Positions 47,889 to 58,018 are shown, counted from the stretch's first letter. The stretch: DNA of 64,000 bases from Pseudoalteromonas ostreae (GCF_018069805.1 NZ_JAGPYN010000019.1:18025-82024); one strand, 5' to 3'. Translations and numbers: made by a program. Notes: generated from the letters alone by a model not told the origin.

Positions 47889-50546
47889 TTAAAGTGTACG
47901 TTGTACTTCAACTGTTTCGAATACTTCGATTTGGTCACCAACGCGAACGTCGTTATAGTTCTTAACGCCGATACCACATTCCATGCCGTTACGAACATCA
48001 GCAACGTCGTCTTTAAAGCGACGAAGTGACTCAAGTTCACCTTCATAGATAACCACGTTATCACGAAGTACACGAATTGGTGCGCTACGTTTAACAACAC
48101 CTTCAGTAACCATACAACCAGCGATAGCGCCAATCTTAGGTGACTTGAACACGTCACGCACTTCAGCAAGACCAATGATCTCTTGTTTAAACTCAGGTGC
48201 TAACATACCTGACATAGCTTGTTTAACTTCGTCAATCAAGCTGTAGATAACGCTGTAATAACGTAAATCTAAGTTTTCAGACTCAATTACTTTACGCGCT
48301 GAAGCATCAGCACGAACGTTAAAGCCAACGACGATTGCATTAGAGGCTGCTGCAAGTGTTGCATCAGTTTCTGTGATACCACCTACGCCAGAACCAACAA
48401 TCTTCACTTTAACTTCATCAGTAGAAAGTTTAGTCAATGAATCAGAGATTGCTTCGATTGAGCCTTGAACGTCTGCTTTAAGTACCACGTTAACTTCTGA
48501 TACATCGCCATCAGTCATGTTAGTAAACATGTTTTCAAGCTTCGCTTTTTGTTGACGCGCTAGTTTAACATCGCGGAACTTACCTTGACGATAAAGAGCA
48601 ACCTCACGGGCTTTACGCTCGTCTTTAACAACGGTTGCTTCATCACCTGCCGCTGGAATACCAGACAGGCCTAAAATTTCAACCGGAATTGAAGGGCCAG
48701 CAGACTTGATGTCTTTACCGTTTTCATCGCGCATTGCACGAACACGGCCATACTCAAGACCACATAATACGATGTCACCCTGGTTAAGCGTACCTGATTG
48801 CACAAGTACAGACGCTACTGGGCCACGGCCTTTATCAAGACGCGACTCAATAACAACACCTGCCGCCATACCCACACTTGGTGCAGTTAGCTCTAAAAGC
48901 TCAGCTTGCATTAATACCGCTTCTAACAGCTCATCAATACCTAAACCAGTTTTAGCAGAAATATGCACATACTGTGTATCACCACCCCACTCTTCTGGAA
49001 TTACGTCTAGTTGAGCAAGTTCGTTCTTAACGCGATCTGGGTCTACGCCTTCTTTATCCATTTTATTAACAGCGATGATTAAAGGAACGCCAGCTGCACG
49101 CGCATGCTGTACCGCTTCTTTAGTTTGTGGCATTACACCATCATCTGCTGCAACCACTAAGATTACGATATCGGTCGCTTTCGCACCACGAGCACGCATT
49201 GATGTAAACGCCGCGTGACCAGGCGTATCTAAGAACGTGATCATGTTGCCATTAACATCAACATGATAAGCACCAATGTGCTGAGTAATACCACCGGCTT
49301 CACCAGAGGCTACTTTTGCAGAACGAATGTAATCAAGTGTTGACGTTTTACCATGGTCAACGTGACCCATTACAGTTACTACTGGCGCACGAGGCTCAGA
49401 TTTACCATCTTCATGACGGTCATTTAGTACTGTTTGCTCTAATTCGTTTTCTTTAACAATGATAACTTTGTGACCCATTTCTTCTGCAACTAGCTGTGCA
49501 GCTTCTTGGTCGATCACTTGGTTAATGGTAACCATGTCACCCATTTTCATCATTGTTTTTACAACTTCAGCGCCCTTAACGGCCATGCGTGATGCAAGCT
49601 CAGCAACTGTAATTGTTTCGCTAATACGCACTTCGTTTTTCACGTCAACCGTTGGCTTTTGGAAGCCATGTTGTAATGAAGCTGGTGCTTTTAGCTTGCT
49701 TTTCTTGCCTCTCGAAGGAACAAATTTATCCTTCGCTGGGGCTTTTTTCTTTTTCTTCGCACGGCGTGTGCCTTGCTCATCACGCGCATCAGCAACATCT
49801 TCTGCTTCACGTGCGTAAGTAGAAGTCGTAAGGTGGTGATCAGCGGTTTCTTCACGCTTCTTACGTTCTTCTTCTTCTTTCTTCCAGCGAGCTGAATTTT
49901 CTTCTGCTAGCTTTCTTGCCTCTTCTGCTTGACGTTTCGCTTCTTCTTCAGCTTTCTTCAATGCGGCCTCTTCTGCTTCTTTTTGCAGACGCTCAGCTTC
50001 AACGCGATCTTTTTCAGACTTAGCGGTTTGTTCTGGGGTCATCTGCTTTTGTTTTGCTACACGTTCAGCATCTGCTTTACGTTTAGCTTCTTCTTTCACT
50101 TTACGATCAGCCTCTTCTTTGGCTTTACGCTCTGCGTCTTGTTTTGCTTTAAGCTCAGCGGCTTCTTTTGCAGCTTGTTGCTCAAGTTCACGACGAGCGG
50201 CTTCTTCTGCTGCTATACGTGCTTGCTCTTGTTCTTGCTCCACAGCGCTTTTCTTCACGTAAGTACGTGTTTTACGTACTTCAACTTGTACTGACTTTGC
50301 TTGACCTGTAGAACCCGTTACACTTAGTGTACTTTTGCTCTTACGTTGCAATGTCATACGCGCTGGGCCATCTGAGCCTGTGCCACCGTGTTGCTTGCTT
50401 AAGTGATCAAGTAACGTTGCTTTTTCAGCTTCAGTTACATTATCACCTGCTTGCTTAGTAATACCGGCTTGCGATAATTGTTGAAGCAATTTATCAACAG
50501 TTGTACCGATATCCCCGGCTAGTTTTTCAACATTTACTTCTGCCAT
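47889..50546 (-). CDS. infB: Translation initiation factor IF-2
   Basis: IF-2 is the GTPase that places initiator tRNA in the ribosomal P site. An IF2N domain at the N-terminus is followed by a long Lys/Glu/Ala-rich charged linker (about residues 100-260). The G domain follows, with [14 protein letters not shown] and NKMD, and then domains II to IV. The length is 885 residues. Shorter isoforms from internal starts are known in E. coli and are possible here. Confidence 0.98.
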   Translation of the reverse strand: MAEVNVEKLAGDIGTTVDKLLQQLSQAGITKQAGDNVTEAEKATLLDHLSKQHGGTGSDGPARMTLQRKSKSTLSVTGSTGQAKSVQVEVRKTRTYVKKSAVEQEQEQARIAAEEAARRELEQQAAKEAAELKAKQDAERKAKEEADRKVKEEAKRKADAERVAKQKQMTPEQTAKSEKDRVEAERLQKEAEEAALKKAEEEAKRQAEEARKLAEENSARWKKEEEERKKREETADHHLTTSTYAREAEDVADARDEQGTRRAKKKKKAPAKDKFVPSRGKKSKLKAPASLQHGFQKPTVDVKNEVRISETITVAELASRMAVKGAEVVKTMMKMGDMVTINQVIDQEAAQLVAEEMGHKVIIVKENELEQTVLNDRHEDGKSEPRAPVVTVMGHVDHGKTSTLDYIRSAKVASGEAGGITQHIGAYHVDVNGNMITFLDTPGHAAFTSMRARGAKATDIVILVVAADDGVMPQTKEAVQHARAAGVPLIIAVNKMDKEGVDPDRVKNELAQLDVIPEEWGGDTQYVHISAKTGLGIDELLEAVLMQAELLELTAPSVGMAAGVVIESRLDKGRGPVASVLVQSGTLNQGDIVLCGLEYGRVRAMRDENGKDIKSAGPSIPVEILGLSGIPAAGDEATVVKDERKAREVALYRQGKFRDVKLARQQKAKLENMFTNMTDGDVSEVNVVLKADVQGSIEAISDSLTKLSTDEVKVKIVGSGVGGITETDATLAAASNAIVVGFNVRADASARKVIESENLDLRYYSVIYSLIDEVKQAMSGMLAPEFKQEIIGLAEVRDVFKSPKIGAIAGCMVTEGVVKRSAPIRVLRDNVVIYEGELESLRRFKDDVADVRNGMECGIGVKNYNDVRVGDQIEVFETVEVQRTL

Positions 50547-50571
50547 AGTCTCTAATACCTCCGTTAATAAA

Positions 50572-52071
50572 TTACTCGTCTGCGAACCAACAAATGTTAC
50601 GCGCAGCCATAATTAGCTTACCAGCTTCTTCAGGGGAAACTTCTGTGATATCGACTAATTCATCAATACCTTGTTCAGCTAAATCTTCAAGCGTTACAAC
50701 CCCTTTGCTTGCCATAACAAACGCAAGGTGACGCTCTAACCCTTCTAGTGCTAATAAGTCTTCAGCAGGCTCTACACCATCAAGGCTTTCTTCTGTTTTA
50801 AGTGCTTTCGTCGTTAATGCATCTTTTGCACGTGAGCGTAACAAATCAACAGTATCTTCATCTAAGCCATCAATTTCTAAAAACTCAGACGCAGGCACAT
50901 AGGCAACTTCTTCAAGGGTTGAGAAACCTTCGTTGATAAGCAATGTTGCAAAGTCTTCATCGATGTCTAAGCTTTCTGTGAATAAGTTAATTAACTTATC
51001 AGATTCCACTTCGTTCTTAGTGCGCATCTCTTCCACAGTCATTACGTTCAATTCCCAACCAGTTAACTGGCTAGCAAGACGTACGTTTTGACCATTACGG
51101 CCAATGGCTTGTGCTAGGTTATCGGCTTCAACAGCGATATCCATTGAATGCGTGTCTTCATCCATTACGATTGACGCAACTTCAGCCGGTGACATTGCAT
51201 TAATAACAAATTGTGCTGGGTTGTCATCGTAAAGTACGATATCAACACGCTCGCCACCTAATTCGGTAGATACAGCTTGCACACGTGCACCACGCATACC
51301 AACACAGGCACCAATTGGGTCAATACGTTTGTCATTAGATTTAACTGCGATTTTTGCACGCGAGCCAGGATCACGTGCCGCTGCACGTAATTCAATCATC
51401 TCTTCGCCAATTTCTGGCACCTCAATGCGGAATAATTCCATCAGCATTTCAGGCTTAGAACGCGTTACAAACAATTGCGCGCCACGCGCATCTGGTTTTA
51501 CTTCATAAAGTAAGCCACGAATACGATCGCCTGGACGGAAGTTTTCACGTGGTAGCATGTCATCACGGTAAATGACCGCTTCAGCATTGTTACCTAAATC
51601 AAGGACAATTGCATCACGCGTTGCTTTTTTAACAACACCTGTTACCAGCTCGCCTTGTTGATCTTTATACGCTTCAACAACTAATGCACGCTCAGCTTCA
51701 CGTACTTTTTGTACGATTACTTGCTTGGCCATTTGCGTCGTAATACGGTCAAATTTAATTGACTCGATTTGCTCTTCGATGAAATCACCAATCTTAAGAT
51801 CTGGGTCATCAACTTGCGCTGCTTCTAATGTAATTTCGCTGTATGGGTGCTCTAGTGAACCATCTTCAAGTACAGCAGCAATCTGCCAACGACGGTAAGT
51901 GTCGTAGTCACCTGTTTTACGGTCAATTGCAACACGTACTTCAATTTCACCAGTGTGTTTTTTCTTAGTCGCTGTCGCCAATGCGAACTCTAACGCTTCG
52001 AAAATCTTTTCTTTTGGAACCGCTTTCTCATTGGAAACGGCTTCAGCAACCAATAATATCTCTTTTGCCAT
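50572..52071 (-). CDS. nusA: Transcription termination/antitermination protein NusA
   Basis: NusA modulates pausing, termination and antitermination of RNA polymerase. It has an N-terminal polymerase-binding domain, an S1 domain (about 135-200), and two KH domains containing [14 protein letters not shown] and [15 protein letters not shown]. Two C-terminal acidic repeats (about 365-499) follow. The length is 499 residues. It lies 38 bases after rimP. Confidence 0.98.
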   Translation of the reverse strand: MAKEILLVAEAVSNEKAVPKEKIFEALEFALATATKKKHTGEIEVRVAIDRKTGDYDTYRRWQIAAVLEDGSLEHPYSEITLEAAQVDDPDLKIGDFIEEQIESIKFDRITTQMAKQVIVQKVREAERALVVEAYKDQQGELVTGVVKKATRDAIVLDLGNNAEAVIYRDDMLPRENFRPGDRIRGLLYEVKPDARGAQLFVTRSKPEMLMELFRIEVPEIGEEMIELRAAARDPGSRAKIAVKSNDKRIDPIGACVGMRGARVQAVSTELGGERVDIVLYDDNPAQFVINAMSPAEVASIVMDEDTHSMDIAVEADNLAQAIGRNGQNVRLASQLTGWELNVMTVEEMRTKNEVESDKLINLFTESLDIDEDFATLLINEGFSTLEEVAYVPASEFLEIDGLDEDTVDLLRSRAKDALTTKALKTEESLDGVEPAEDLLALEGLERHLAFVMASKGVVTLEDLAEQGIDELVDITEVSPEEAGKLIMAARNICWFADE

Positions 52072-52109
52072 GGGTTATGCCTCGCTTGCCCTATTCCTTC
52101 GCACTCGAA

Positions 52110-52565
52110 TTAAAACTTTGCGATGATGTTCGCACGTTCAATATTACTAAGCATAATTAACTGCTCAGTACCGTCATATGAAAGTGTGATCATATCACTG
52201 CTAACTGCTACTAGATCGCCTTTAAAATTACGACGACCGTCTTGTGGAAGTTTAGTACGCACGCGTACTTCCTCTCCTTGTGCCTTCTCGTAGTGATCTT
52301 GTTTGAATAATAAACGATCAACACCAGGAGACGATACTTCCAAATCATATTCATTTGTAATAGGGTCTTCGACATCTAAAATTGCGCTTATTTGACGACT
52401 TGCATCAGCACAGTTATCAACCGAGATCCCCGCTTCGTGATCGATATAGACCCTAAGCGTAGAATGGCGACCCGCTTGCACAAACTCTAGACCATGTAAT
52501 TCAAAGCCTAACATTTCAACTGACGGTGAAAGCATGGTTAATAAATCTTGCTCAAGTTTTGTCAC
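52110..52565 (-). CDS. rimP: Ribosome maturation factor RimP
   Basis: RimP is needed for maturation of the 30S subunit. The protein shows LEFVQAGRHSTLRVYID, VEDPITNEYDLEVSSPGVDRLLF and a C-terminal Sm-like domain. I chose the GTG at 52565, preceded by GGAGA at seven bases, giving 151 residues (E. coli 150). A start at 52586 would place the ribosome-binding site inside the gene. Confidence 0.95.
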   Translation of the reverse strand: MTKLEQDLLTMLSPSVEMLGFELHGLEFVQAGRHSTLRVYIDHEAGISVDNCADASRQISAILDVEDPITNEYDLEVSSPGVDRLLFKQDHYEKAQGEEVRVRTKLPQDGRRNFKGDLVAVSSDMITLSYDGTEQLIMLSNIERANIIAKF

Positions 52566-52589
52566 GAAAATTCTCCATACAAACAAAAA

Positions 52590-52610
52590 AAGGGCTTATA
52601 GCCCTAAAAT
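52590..52610 (-). terminator. Terminator-like hairpin just upstream of rimP
   Basis: AGGGCT and AGCCCT pair around a short loop, with a run of seven T residues in the leftward direction, about 25 bases before the rimP GTG. Because rimP-nusA-infB must be expressed, it is probably a leaky terminator or attenuator. The last gene upstream is the initiator tRNA. Confidence 0.7.
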
Positions 52611-52656
52611 ACTTAGCTTATTCCTTGAGTTAAAATCAAGTGGTGCAGATACAACA

Positions 52657-52679
52657 ACGCCCCGAACCAAGCGGGGCGT
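52657..52679 (-). repeat. GC-rich hairpin in the metY-rimP spacer
   Basis: ACGCCCCG pairs with CGGGGCGT around AACCAAG. It is the second of three stem-loops between the tRNA and rimP. A GTTGTTG stretch, rather than a T run, follows leftward. Confidence 0.7.
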
Positions 52680-52770
52680 CACACCTAAAGCATAAAACTG
52701 TGTGGCCATGGGCCAAGCTTGGCTGCGGATAGCTTACACCATCTAAAAACCCAAAGGCTTAAACGCAAAA

Positions 52771-52792
52771 CGCGCATTACATAGAATGCGCG
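52771..52792 (-). terminator. Terminator-like hairpin after the tRNA
   Basis: CGCGCATT and AATGCGCG pair around ACATAG, followed leftward by TTTTGCGTTT. It lies about 90 bases after the tRNA 3' end and could separate tRNA processing from the downstream mRNA. Confidence 0.6.
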
Positions 52793-52882
52793 ACTTCAAA
52801 TCGGTAACTAAAATCGCTACTCAAAAGTATGGCTTCAAGAAATGAGGAACATTAATTTAATTAATGAGTTATCTCAAAAACT

Positions 52883-52959
<77 letters not shown>

Positions 52960-53442
52960 CCAACTGGTATCAAAATAATCTGATACCTGCCTAGCTAATA
53001 AAGCAAGCTAGACAATGGCGGCTATTATAAAGAGGCTTGGCGTAATTAGCAACCAAAAACTGGTAAATAATGACTAGATAATAATGTACAAAATTATAGC
53101 TCAGAACAATTCGCTATAACCGTATCGCTAGAACTCATTTAAAAAAGCCAACATAATATTGCTAAACTTTTCTTAAACCAATTTGTATCACAAACACTCG
53201 ACCGCGTGTTTAACATCATGCCTGACAGTCCGCAGCAATGACATATTAAAAGACTGCGAGTGCAATACTGAAACGAGTAATGGCACTAGCCTTATTAACA
53301 CCAATCAGATAAACAGTTATTGGCATTAAGATAGCGTTATTGCGTGATTTTCATTGTTTTACTCACCTTTTCCAGCACAGCGTCTATACTAAGTAGTTAA
53401 TGGCAATCTGCGTACTTTAAGGCTATTTAAAGAGGGCTTATT
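52960..53442. other. Divergent region between metY and the globin-like gene
   Basis: Leftward it holds the metY promoter and a leader with two inverted repeats (GGTATCA/TGATACC at 52966-52987, and CTAGCT/AGCTAG). Rightward it holds a TATACT -10-like element near 53386 for the globin-like gene, without a convincing -35. ACCAATC and GATTGG-type words around 53303-53333 faintly resemble the ends of the repeat at 33838-33999. Confidence 0.55.
53024..53052 (-). promoter_or_regulatory. Promoter of the metY-rimP-nusA-infB operon
   Basis: On the minus strand TTGCTA (53047-53052) and a perfect TATAAT (53024-53029) are spaced 17 bases apart. The AGCCGCC after the -10 is a GC-rich discriminator expected for stringent control of stable-RNA promoters. 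The start would be about 60 bases before the tRNA. Confidence 0.85.
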
Positions 53443-53907
53443 ATGAGTATTTCTGCCCATCATCAAAAAATATTATTGCGCAGTATCGCAATAATAAAAC
53501 CCAATTTTCATTGTTTTACAGTTACTTTTCATGTCCAATTAAAACGTCATGCACTAACGATGCAATGCCCTAGCAATGAGGAAATAAGTGAAAAAAGTTA
53601 TTTATTGTATTGCTCATTGGAACGTACTATTAGCCACTTAGATCGCTTAATGTCTGTATTACCTTTTATTCATTATCATGCCAACAACCTCAGCAAATCT
53701 GGCCTTACTTGTCAGGACGTTGATTTATTGTGCGATGCTTTTATAGCAGCACTAAAAATTCATTTGGGCCGAGAATTTACGCCGAACTTAGAATACGCTT
53801 GGTTTTACGCTGTCAGAATGTTTAACAGTATTGTGAAAAACTATTTATTTAATTCCAATAACATTGTTGCAATTAACAAGGCTGCACAGCAGCAAATGAG
53901 TTCATAA
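53443..53907 (+). CDS. Globin-fold protein lacking the heme-ligand histidine
   Basis: The 154-residue chain aligns without gaps to the C-terminal two thirds of bacterial single-domain globins. LP.I (73-76), SGL (86-88) and ALKIHLGREFTPNLEYAWFYAV (103-124) match the E-H helix pattern. At the proximal histidine position (F8) there is Leu83, and the CD1 phenylalanine position is Gln41, so heme binding looks lost. Two His (77 and 79) lie one helical turn upstream. It may be a heme-free sensor fold, as in RsbR-type proteins, or bind something else. The start has AGAGGG upstream. Function is unknown. Confidence 0.6.
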   Translation: MSISAHHQKILLRSIAIIKPNFHCFTVTFHVQLKRHALTMQCPSNEEISEKSYLLYCSLERTISHLDRLMSVLPFIHYHANNLSKSGLTCQDVDLLCDAFIAALKIHLGREFTPNLEYAWFYAVRMFNSIVKNYLFNSNNIVAINKAAQQQMSS

Positions 53908-53930
53908 CGAATAGCCTACATGCATTATTC

Positions 53931-54743
53931 TTATTGTATACTGGCTAACTCTTTTAGAAGACGATCTATTTGGCGCTGTTCAACATCGATTAAAATTGCA
54001 TACTTCGATGTTAATGCACTCATTTTCCTAGATAATGAGTTATCAAAAGTTGCATCAGTTAAGTTCTTCGGTTGTTCTTTCGCCTGAACTTCAAGAGTCG
54101 CTATTTGGCGATCCATTTGAGTTTGGTAAGTGTCTATTTTGGATTGTCGCTGTTCAACATCTCGTTTAATTTCTTGTGCCCTAATAAACGAATCAATATC
54201 TTTACTCTGGGTTGATTGTTGGTCAATTTCAGACGTGTTTATCGAAGCAGGTAGTGCTTGTTTTTCTTTTAAGAGTCGGTCAATATCCCGCTGTTCCCGT
54301 GCAATTAAAACGTTATATCGCTCTGAAATACTCGTCATTTGATTAGCTATGGCTGTTTCTTTTTTTGCACCTGATAAATTATTTAACTGCGCATCTGATT
54401 GCTCACTTAAGGCGGCAATTTGTTGATTCATTTTCTCGCTTAAGGTATCAATTTTAGCTTGATGCTGTTGAATATCAGCATCAATTTGCCGAGTTCGAAT
54501 ATAACTATCGACGCCCGAAGTATCAATATTTTCATTTGCAACAACCTGATTAGATAAACTCGGGGTTTGCTCTTTTACAGAGATCAGTTTCGCATCATCA
54601 CCACATGGAAATTGACTAAACTCCACGACGCCTTTTTTTTCACACTGATAGACTGTGGCATGCAAATAACCCACATGACAAAGTGCAATGAGGCAAGGTA
54701 AAACAATTTTAAATTTGCGAATAGTATACTGATATTGAGCCAT
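53931..54743 (-). CDS. Periplasmic DUF4124-type protein with an internal duplication
   Basis: Product unknown. A signal peptide (to about residue 29) is followed by a short DUF4124-like domain, VYQCEKKGVVEFSQFPC, with two cysteines. Two helical units of about 87 residues then repeat (78-164 and 183-268). Each begins DSYIR or DSFIR and ends ERQIDRLLKE or QRDIDRLLKE. They are predicted coiled coils. It is convergent with the globin-like gene. Confidence 0.65.
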   Translation of the reverse strand: MAQYQYTIRKFKIVLPCLIALCHVGYLHATVYQCEKKGVVEFSQFPCGDDAKLISVKEQTPSLSNQVVANENIDTSGVDSYIRTRQIDADIQQHQAKIDTLSEKMNQQIAALSEQSDAQLNNLSGAKKETAIANQMTSISERYNVLIAREQRDIDRLLKEKQALPASINTSEIDQQSTQSKDIDSFIRAQEIKRDVEQRQSKIDTYQTQMDRQIATLEVQAKEQPKNLTDATFDNSLSRKMSALTSKYAILIDVEQRQIDRLLKELASIQ

Positions 54744-55184
54744 AAGCCGACATTCCTTTGTTTATATAGTTAACCTACACAGGTTTCTAATACTTATATA
54801 CCACTACTTTAAGTATTAATAAATGCGATCTAACCGACAAAGGCCATTGAATAGATAGAAATGCCTAACACCCGTGGTATGAGTCAATTTGCAGATGACG
54901 GCCTAATCGCCACACACCGTATGCAGCAAGCGGTAACTCCATAAATAAAATGAGTGATTACTGCACCAGCTGCCACTAAAGCGTAAAGCAAAAAACAAGA
55001 TACATCACACCTGCATGCTATTTTAAATCAAGCGCAATGGCGCCTAAATAACCTAGAAAAACTTTTACACCAAAGTATCATAACAGGTAACTTTGTTAAT
55101 TAAATGTTTAATTGATTTGTCATTATAGTGTAACTACCCTACTTTTTAATATTAGAAATTACTCCACAACACTATGAGAAAACG
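54744..55184. other. Intergenic region before the phospholipase cassette
   Basis: These 441 bases separate divergent genes. AATACTT/AAGTATT form an inverted repeat at about 54790-54818. A short open stretch ending in TAA at about 55101 is read as LNQAQWRLNNLEKLL and could be a gene scrap. The AT-rich 55090-55160 probably holds the promoter of the cassette. Nothing else is recognised. Confidence 0.45.
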
Positions 55185-56198
55185 ATGAAAAAACAATTTT
55201 TAGCTGCATTATTACTGATCAGTACAAACCAAGCACAGGCATTTAGCCAAGAAACACATAAACGTATTGTCATCGATGCCGTGAACTATATGCAACAACA
55301 CCCAAGCAGCACACAATTTTCGGCATTAAGCCAATACGCGCAGCAAAATAATATGACGGTAACACAGTTAGCCGAAGTACTAGGCCAAGCAGCCTATGAT
55401 GTGGATGACTTTGAAGATACCTTCTTTTGTGGTGCTGTAACGGGGTCATGTGTCCAAGCACCAATATGGGGAGCAGCAGAGAGTATTGTAAAATACACCA
55501 GCTATTGGCATTTCCAAAACCATACCCAAGGAGCTGATCAACACGGTAACGACTTTGGTGGCTACAATTACCAAAAACTGACGGTATGGGGCACCGTTGA
55601 TAACTTGGCTTCAACCTGGTTAAAAGGTGACTACCTTGATGACGGTCAAGGCGGTGAAACAGGCTGGTTCAATGCAGATTCATCAAAGTACAACAGCTAT
55701 GGTATTACTGAAGCTAATTACCGAATTGACAGCCAATCAAATTACAACATGTACGATGACTTTGAAGAAATGCCTTTTCAGCCAATTGATAATTTAGGTC
55801 AATATTGGTATCAAAGCTATTTGCAAAGTGGCAACCCACAAGTGTTAGGTTTTGTTTTCCATACAACTGACTTACTACAGCCACACCACACTTGGACCAC
55901 ATCTGATCTCAATCATTCCAGCTGGGAAAGCTGGGTAAAAGACTACTATGATCAGGAACAACTCAATGACTCTGCCCTTATTACACAAGCCATGCAAACA
56001 TTTTCAGCACTGGATATAAACAGCCAAGACGTACGCCCTTTACTGACACAAGGTGGCGCTTTTTCTTATGCTCAAGGCGGTATTGTGCTTAATTCAGAAG
56101 ACCATTACGACCGTTTAAATACGGCAAAACAAGTGATCCCACATGCGATTGCCATGGTTGTACACCTACTTAATCATGCTATGGTTGTGCGCCAATGA
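55185..56198 (+). CDS. Secreted zinc-dependent phospholipase C / P1-nuclease-like enzyme
   Basis: A signal peptide (residues 1-19, AQA) is followed by a mature start FSQETH. The family has an N-terminal metal-binding region and a central HxxxDxxxxxH pattern. Here these appear as YDVDD (71-75), WHFQNH (108-113) and HTTDLLQPHH (226-235), likely zinc ligands. Two Cys (82 and 89) may form a disulfide. The fold is that of phospholipase C and S1/P1 nuclease; which substrate it cleaves is not visible. It overlaps the next gene by four bases and heads a three-gene operon. Confidence 0.65.
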   Translation: MKKQFLAALLLISTNQAQAFSQETHKRIVIDAVNYMQQHPSSTQFSALSQYAQQNNMTVTQLAEVLGQAAYDVDDFEDTFFCGAVTGSCVQAPIWGAAESIVKYTSYWHFQNHTQGADQHGNDFGGYNYQKLTVWGTVDNLASTWLKGDYLDDGQGGETGWFNADSSKYNSYGITEANYRIDSQSNYNMYDDFEEMPFQPIDNLGQYWYQSYLQSGNPQVLGFVFHTTDLLQPHHTWTTSDLNHSSWESWVKDYYDQEQLNDSALITQAMQTFSALDINSQDVRPLLTQGGAFSYAQGGIVLNSEDHYDRLNTAKQVIPHAIAMVVHLLNHAMVVRQ

Positions 56199-57388
56199 AA
56201 GCGTTGAGCAGATGTATTTTATTATTGTTAGGACTGCTTTATAGCAGCCTAGCAATAGCATCATTTAACCAATATAACGATGCCGAAGTGCGTTTAATGC
56301 AGCAAGTTTATCAACAACACAATGCCAATATTAGTCGCAAAGACGTTCGTAAGCATATGTTTGAAAATCAATTTTTATTATATCAAGCAGAACAACATAT
56401 GCCTGAGCTGAATAAACGTCAATCTACAGTTGGCTTTAGTACGCAGTACCATGTTGAGCGTTATTTGATGAACATATTTGACACACAACTCAATTTATCA
56501 ACACCCTATGTTAAAGCCGCTAATCTCACGCAATATAATGCACAGTGGTTGCTGCAAGTATTGCCTAGCTACCCTGCTAATGGCCAATACAACACTGAAC
56601 AAATCAATAAAATGCAGCGTATTGATCTCAGTGGGCTCTTTACAACCAGCGTCAACCTTTATGAGTTTATTGCCCCTTTATCTATGCAAGTACGCTTTCG
56701 ACTGCATCAAGGTGAAAGTGACTTATTTAAAACTGAAGTGATAAAAAAGCAACAATTTGATGCTGCGCTTTTAAAAGCAACGCCATTACTTTTAAAGCAA
56801 GGGATCGATATCGCGCACTTAGAAGAGCTGGCAAAAGGCGATATTTTACGGCCTTCGATTCAAAGTTGGCTGGGCATTAAAAAGATGATGCACGGACAAA
56901 GCCCAATACTCGATACTCTTGAACAACAAGTATCCGATAAAGAAATAAAAACTTATTATCAGACAAATAAAGCGCGTTTTAAATACCTTAGTGAGGTAAC
57001 AGCTTACGGCGCTGCATTTACTAAGCGAGAGCAAGCAGTTCGCTTTAGAAATAAAGCACAAGCAAGCTCTGTTACAGATGCATTATATATCTCACAGCAA
57101 AACGACATTTATGCTCAGTATCACAATAAACTAACCCGCAAAAATAAAAATAATTGGGCTGTGCAACTGGCTTTTACGCTAAAAGCAGGAGAGTTATCCA
57201 CGGTGATGCGCTCACCTGAAGGTCTATGGGTCGTCATCATTAGTAATAACCATCAGTATAACTACTTTAGCGCTACTGACGAAACAGTTCGCTATCAAGC
57301 TAAAAAAGCCATCGCAATACAAAAAGCGCAGCAACGCTATCAGCAAAACTGGCTGGCTTGGCAACAACAAAATGCAGTAAAATTATGA
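56195..57388 (+). CDS. PpiC/SurA-like periplasmic peptidyl-prolyl isomerase
   Basis: The 397-residue protein has a signal peptide or anchor (residues 1-23), an N-terminal helical chaperone region, and a degenerate parvulin (PpiC) domain at about 250-355. That domain is recognised by VSDKEIKTYYQTNKARFKYLSEV and the KAGELSTVMRSPEGLWVV stretch. A C-terminal helix closes it, as in SurA and PrsA. It is coupled by ATGA overlaps to the phospholipase-like gene before it and the small gene after it. I infer a foldase dedicated to the upstream enzyme. Confidence 0.65.
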   Translation: MKALSRCILLLLGLLYSSLAIASFNQYNDAEVRLMQQVYQQHNANISRKDVRKHMFENQFLLYQAEQHMPELNKRQSTVGFSTQYHVERYLMNIFDTQLNLSTPYVKAANLTQYNAQWLLQVLPSYPANGQYNTEQINKMQRIDLSGLFTTSVNLYEFIAPLSMQVRFRLHQGESDLFKTEVIKKQQFDAALLKATPLLLKQGIDIAHLEELAKGDILRPSIQSWLGIKKMMHGQSPILDTLEQQVSDKEIKTYYQTNKARFKYLSEVTAYGAAFTKREQAVRFRNKAQASSVTDALYISQQNDIYAQYHNKLTRKNKNNWAVQLAFTLKAGELSTVMRSPEGLWVVIISNNHQYNYFSATDETVRYQAKKAIAIQKAQQRYQQNWLAWQQQNAVKL

Positions 57389-57927
57389 ATAAAAAAGCTA
57401 TCTACATAATTACAGGCGTCGCTTGTTTAGGTTTTTTAGCAATAAATTTAACAGCAGAGCGAAAACGTGAAATAACTCCCATCCGCGCTGCTGATGATTT
57501 AACACCGGTAACGCCCGCAACACAAATAAAGAGTGCGCCTACACCGATAGCTATTAGCCCTAATATGAATGCTAAGGCGACGATTGATAGTCACACCTCA
57601 TTAATAAATACTGAAGCCAGTCAACAGCTGCCGCCTATTACTACACCGAGTTACTTGCCTGTCATCGCAAAAAATCCAATCAGTGCGAGTCAGTTTCAAG
57701 GCGACTTAACCGATCATCAAGCTTACCTCGATTTTCATAAACAGCAGCAAACTCAGCTTGAGCAACGCTTTGTAATAGCTGCTCAACAAAAAATAACTAA
57801 CCTTGAAAGCTTGCTCGAAAAAGGCCGTCAAAAAGGCCTCCCTCAACAGCAGCTGCAAGTTGCTATCGATAAAATTACCGCCTTAAATGACATGCAAGCC
57901 AAATTAAAAAGTAAAGATACTAACTGA
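57385..57927 (+). CDS. Membrane-anchored proline-rich/coiled-coil protein of the phospholipase operon
   Basis: Not recognised. Residues 5-24 form one membrane helix with the N-terminus in the cytoplasm. A Pro/Thr-rich linker (about 30-105) follows, then a helical C-terminal region with Gln/Leu-rich coiled coil (115-175). The layout recalls membrane-tethered lipase foldases, but the RxxFDY motif of Lif proteins is absent and the protein is much shorter at 180 residues. The start overlaps the upstream stop (ATGA). Confidence 0.55.
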   Translation: MNKKAIYIITGVACLGFLAINLTAERKREITPIRAADDLTPVTPATQIKSAPTPIAISPNMNAKATIDSHTSLINTEASQQLPPITTPSYLPVIAKNPISASQFQGDLTDHQAYLDFHKQQQTQLEQRFVIAAQQKITNLESLLEKGRQKGLPQQQLQVAIDKITALNDMQAKLKSKDTN

Positions 57928-57996
57928 ACACAGCATCATTAATCATCTGCGACTAATGATGCGCTAAGCGGAGCGAAGTTTAAGCAAAGCTAAAAA

Positions 57997-58018
57997 AGCC
58001 GCCTCAACTGAGGCGGCT
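57997..58018 (-). terminator. Terminator of the hsp20 gene
   Basis: AGCCGCCTC and GAGGCGGCT pair perfectly around AACT. The T run lies on the leftward side, so it serves the minus-strand hsp20 gene. It may also stop the convergent cassette less efficiently. Confidence 0.85.

Noticed and set aside
49929..50294. Plus-strand open frame rich in Phe/Leu/Cys opposite infB
   Set aside because: It is the reverse of the Lys/Glu-rich low-complexity linker of IF-2, so the open frame is a composition effect.
52690..52860. Possible second tRNA after metY
   Set aside because: GC-rich hairpins are present, but there is no cloverleaf, T-arm consensus or CCA end.
53303..53333. ACCAATC...ATTGG words that look like a short copy of the 33.8 kb repeat
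   Set aside because: The arms differ at two positions and the inner sequence does not match; not enough to call a second copy.
55020..55103. Short open stretch reading LNQAQWRLNNLEKLL before the phospholipase gene
   Set aside because: It has no start codon with a ribosome-binding site and no recognised family; at most a gene scrap.
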